DNA from: Candidatus Villigracilis affinis
GTDB taxonomy: Bacteria > Chloroflexota > Anaerolineae > Anaerolineales > Villigracilaceae
Direction: 5' to 3'
DNA length: 64,000 bases
Assembly: GCA_016718275.1 (NCBI GenBank)
Contig: JADKEA010000006.1
Span: 1 to 64,000, forward strand
Positions 61,730 to 64,000 of the stretch are shown here, in pieces. Both the position numbers and the translations under genes were made by a program. Below the pieces are notes generated by a model. That model was not told where the DNA came from and did no database searches. It saw only the letters and a list, made by a program, of their open reading frames with translations. Position 1 is the first letter of the stretch, and every line of letters starts with the position of its first letter.

Positions 61730-63834
61730 ATGAATTTTCTGAAACGCTTTCCTCCGTTTGAAATCTTACTGATTACGGTCATTGCGGGCATTCATTTGTA
61801 TGCCGCTTTTTCCGACGCCTACAACTTCCCCAATTCATGGTTTACGCGGGACGATGCCTATTATTATTTCAAGGTCGCTCAAAACATCACCGAGGGACAT
61901 GGCATTACTTTCGATGGTATCAACCTGACGAATGGTTATCATCCTTTATGGATGCTAGTTTGCATTCCCGTTTTTGCACTCGCGCGTTTTGACTTGATCC
62001 TGCCGCTGCGGGTGATGCTTTTGATCATGGCGGGCTTCAATGCCGCAACGGCGATTTTGATCTACAGGCTGGTAAAAAACAATCTATCACAAGCTGTTGC
62101 CATGCTGGCGGCTTCGTTCTGGGCCTTCAATTTCTACATCCACAACAACGTATATGAATTCGGGTTGGAAACGCCGCTGGCGGCATTTGCAATCGTCCTT
62201 TTCATTTATAAACTTTCACAGATCGAAAAGGATTGGCGTAAACAGCCAGTGACTCCAAAACAGTTGATGACCCTCGCAGGCATCGCGACTCTTGTCATGT
62301 TTAGCCGACTCGACCTGGTTTTCCTTGCCATCATCGGCGGCGCCTGGATCATTTTGCGCGGAAAACCCATTCGCTTTTTGCTGCCTCTCGACATCGTCAT
62401 CATCTTCCTTTCGATGACGACCTCTGTCGCGTTGCGCACGGGTATTCCAGTTTACAACTCCCTGTTCGCGGCTGCGACGGTGCAAGCAGTCATCGTCGCG
62501 CTGGTCGTGAAGATCATCGCGCTTTATTTTCTTGGCGCGTACCAGCATCCGCGAGGAGATTCGGTTTCAAAGACTCTTCTGCAAACAGGCCTCGCGCTGA
62601 CAATCAGCGCCGTGATTCTCACTGGATTGTATTTGCTGCTCGCTCAACTCGGCATCGGCAGAGACTTTCCACGCAGCGCTTTTATCATTGATCTTGGTCT
62701 CAGCACATTCCTCATCCTCGCGCTCAGGCTGGCGGGATATTGGTTCGGGAATAAACAAATAAAATCAAAAGTGATGCGGATAAAAAAGAGAAATCCATTT
62801 TCACCAGCATCCCTTTAAAAGAGTTTCAAGCCAACTGGAAAACATGGCTCACAGAAGCCATTTCCTATTTCGGAATCGTCGGCGGCGCATTATCGCTTTA
62901 CATGCTCTTCAACCGTCTCATCTTCGGCACCTCCAGCCCGGTCAGCGGACAGATCAAACGCTGGTGGGGCACGCTCGGCGAAACCGTATACGACAGCCCC
63001 GCCCCCAACTGGACAGCCTTTTTCGGCATCAGCAATCAGGGAGCCTATGATGCCTGGCAGCCCGCATCGGGATTGTTCCTATGGCTGGTCAAATTCAATT
63101 TTCCAAAATATGCCGACATTCCTATTTTGGACGATCTCTTTTACATCTTCCTATCCATCATGGCGTTGACAGCCCTGATCGTTTTATTTGCAAATGCACA
63201 GCGCACAAGGCGCGTATTCACGAATATGGCACTCGTTCCACTCATGGCAGGCTGCGGGATCCAGATCCTTTCATACACTACCACCGCATACGGCGGCGCA
63301 AAGGAATGGTACTGGGTCAGTCAGATGGTTTTTGTCACCCTGCTCGGCAGCGTGGTGCTGGACTTTATGATTCGTCCGCTGTTGAGAACAAAGGTGCGGT
63401 TCGCTGTTCAATACGTTTCAGTTGCGGCCTGTCTGCTACTCGCTTATCGTTTCGGCGCACAGGTGGTCAAGATCATGCCGTACAATTTCTTTCCGCCCGA
63501 ACGCCCTTACATGGACGTACTACCCTATCTCGAAGAGAATACCCCACCAGGCAGCATCATTGGAATGACGGGCGGCGGCAATGTCGGCTATTTCATTCAC
63601 GACCGCACCATCGTCAACATGGACGGCCTCATCAACAGCAACGAATATTTCCACGCACTGCAAAACGGCGAAGCGCCCGCATACCTGCGGCAGCATGGTA
63701 TGACCATCGTCTTTGCCAGTCCGCGCCTGCTGGAACTTCCGCCTTACTTTGGACAATTCACACCGTATCTTGAAAACTTCAGCGAATACGGCGGCAAAGG
63801 TTTGTTGTATCTTTTAGAGAAACCGAAGTATTAA
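61730..63834 (+). pseudogene. GT39-like membrane glycosyltransferase, frameshifted
   Basis: The first frame (363 codons) has membrane segments and the external loop NSWFTRDDAYYYFKVAQNITEGHGITF, with the Asp pair typical of GT-C enzymes. It ends at 62818 after the A-run at about 62780-62787. The next frame continues without a gap (KSIFTSIPLKEFQANWKTWL, then the 310-codon part) to 63834. Adding one base in the A-run restores a protein of about 701 residues. The lost base may be a sequencing error. A further external domain has NTPPGSIIGMTGGGNVGYF. Confidence 0.7.
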
Positions 63835-63908
63835 AATGCACAAGTGCTTCGCGCCTTACTCAACTGGAAAATTCCAAACGAGTGGATTCTTCTGCTCGAT
63901 AAAAAGTT

Positions 63909-64000
63909 TTAATCCGTCTGATGGTACGCACCTCCAATCAACGCTTCACGCGGACCTTGAGCCTGATTCCGTTTCGAAGGCAGTTCCCACCCGATGAAGA
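63909..64000 (-). CDS. possible C-terminal fragment at the right edge
   Basis: On the minus strand one frame stays open from the window edge to TAA at 63909, ending ...REALIGGAYHQTD. It is only about 30 residues and cannot be named. Other frames are closed by stops. Confidence 0.25.
   Translation of the reverse strand, partial: FIGWELPSKRNQAQGPREALIGGAYHQTD

Overview
The window reads as chromosome from a member of the Chloroflexota, most likely class Anaerolineae. This is inferred from gene content and protein style (STAND and TIR-WD40 proteins with Pro/Thr-rich linkers, SUF-type Fe-S assembly with a SufR-like repressor, multihaem cytochromes fused to a b561 module, YfhO/ArnT-like surface glycan enzymes, a TEAPAEA-type lipoprotein linker). 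No rRNA gene is present to confirm it. Coding density is high after about 8 kb. Strong sigma70-type promoters (TTGACA, 17 bp, TATAAT) are easy to see at three points.

Region by region. (1) 1-7.4 kb: an accessory stretch of small, unrelated, same-strand genes, several broken (lipoproteins, DUF3597, GNATs, CPBP protease, DUF4440, nucleotidyltransferase relic). They are separated by recurring junction sequences whose ends resemble integron attC core sites (RYYYAAC...GTTRRRY). (2) 7.4-9.9 kb: a GIY-YIG-like protein, a VOC protein and a secreted protein. (3) 9.9-14.8 kb, minus strand: hisS, a polyamine-type acetyltransferase, tRNA-His, glgA and malQ. (4) 15.0-16.5 kb: a frameshifted methyltransferase and a PIG-L deacetylase. 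(5) 16.5-23.1 kb: a conflict-type cassette from a consensus promoter: TIR protein, STAND NTPase, a 34-residue peptide, a TIR-TM-WD40 protein, and a decayed fifth gene. (6) 23.1-31.3 kb: SUF locus sufCBD-(Lys-rich protein)-sufS-sufU-(lipoprotein)-Rieske, divergent from sufR and a SufT-like gene, with a near-identical 27-bp box abutting both promoters. (7) 31.4-38.8 kb: a cupin regulator, then ArsR, octahaem cytochrome, heptahaem-b561 fusion and two YeeE/YedE transporters (one with a rhodanese domain lacking its cysteine), a probable sulfur-compound module. (8) 38.8-48.7 kb: S1P-lyase-like enzyme and FGGY kinase, cyclophilin, YwiC-DsrE-acyl-CoA dehydrogenase, and a minus-strand set with ComEA, CPBP and SET-domain proteins. 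(9) 48.8-52.9 kb: spermidine/putrescine ABC transporter. (10) 53.1-63.8 kb: acyl-CoA dehydrogenase, then two YfhO-like proteins, two GT39-like glycosyltransferases and a quinone-oxidoreductase-like enzyme.

The most interesting system is region 5. The C-terminus of the TIR protein and the N-terminus of the adjacent STAND NTPase carry the same short Gly/Asn/beta-branched motif (IGGNV...GNNN). Shorter variants occur in the 34-residue peptide and in the decayed gene. This matches the arrangement known for NLR-associated amyloid signalling motifs, where a receptor and its effector share one motif across adjacent genes. The STAND protein is predicted to cross the membrane and to end in an NPCBM-like external domain, and the second TIR protein is membrane-anchored with 15 external WD40 blades, so the cassette could be an outside-in, membrane-bound TIR immune or allorecognition system. 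Several genes elsewhere carry single-base frameshifts at short homopolymers, which may be assembly errors.
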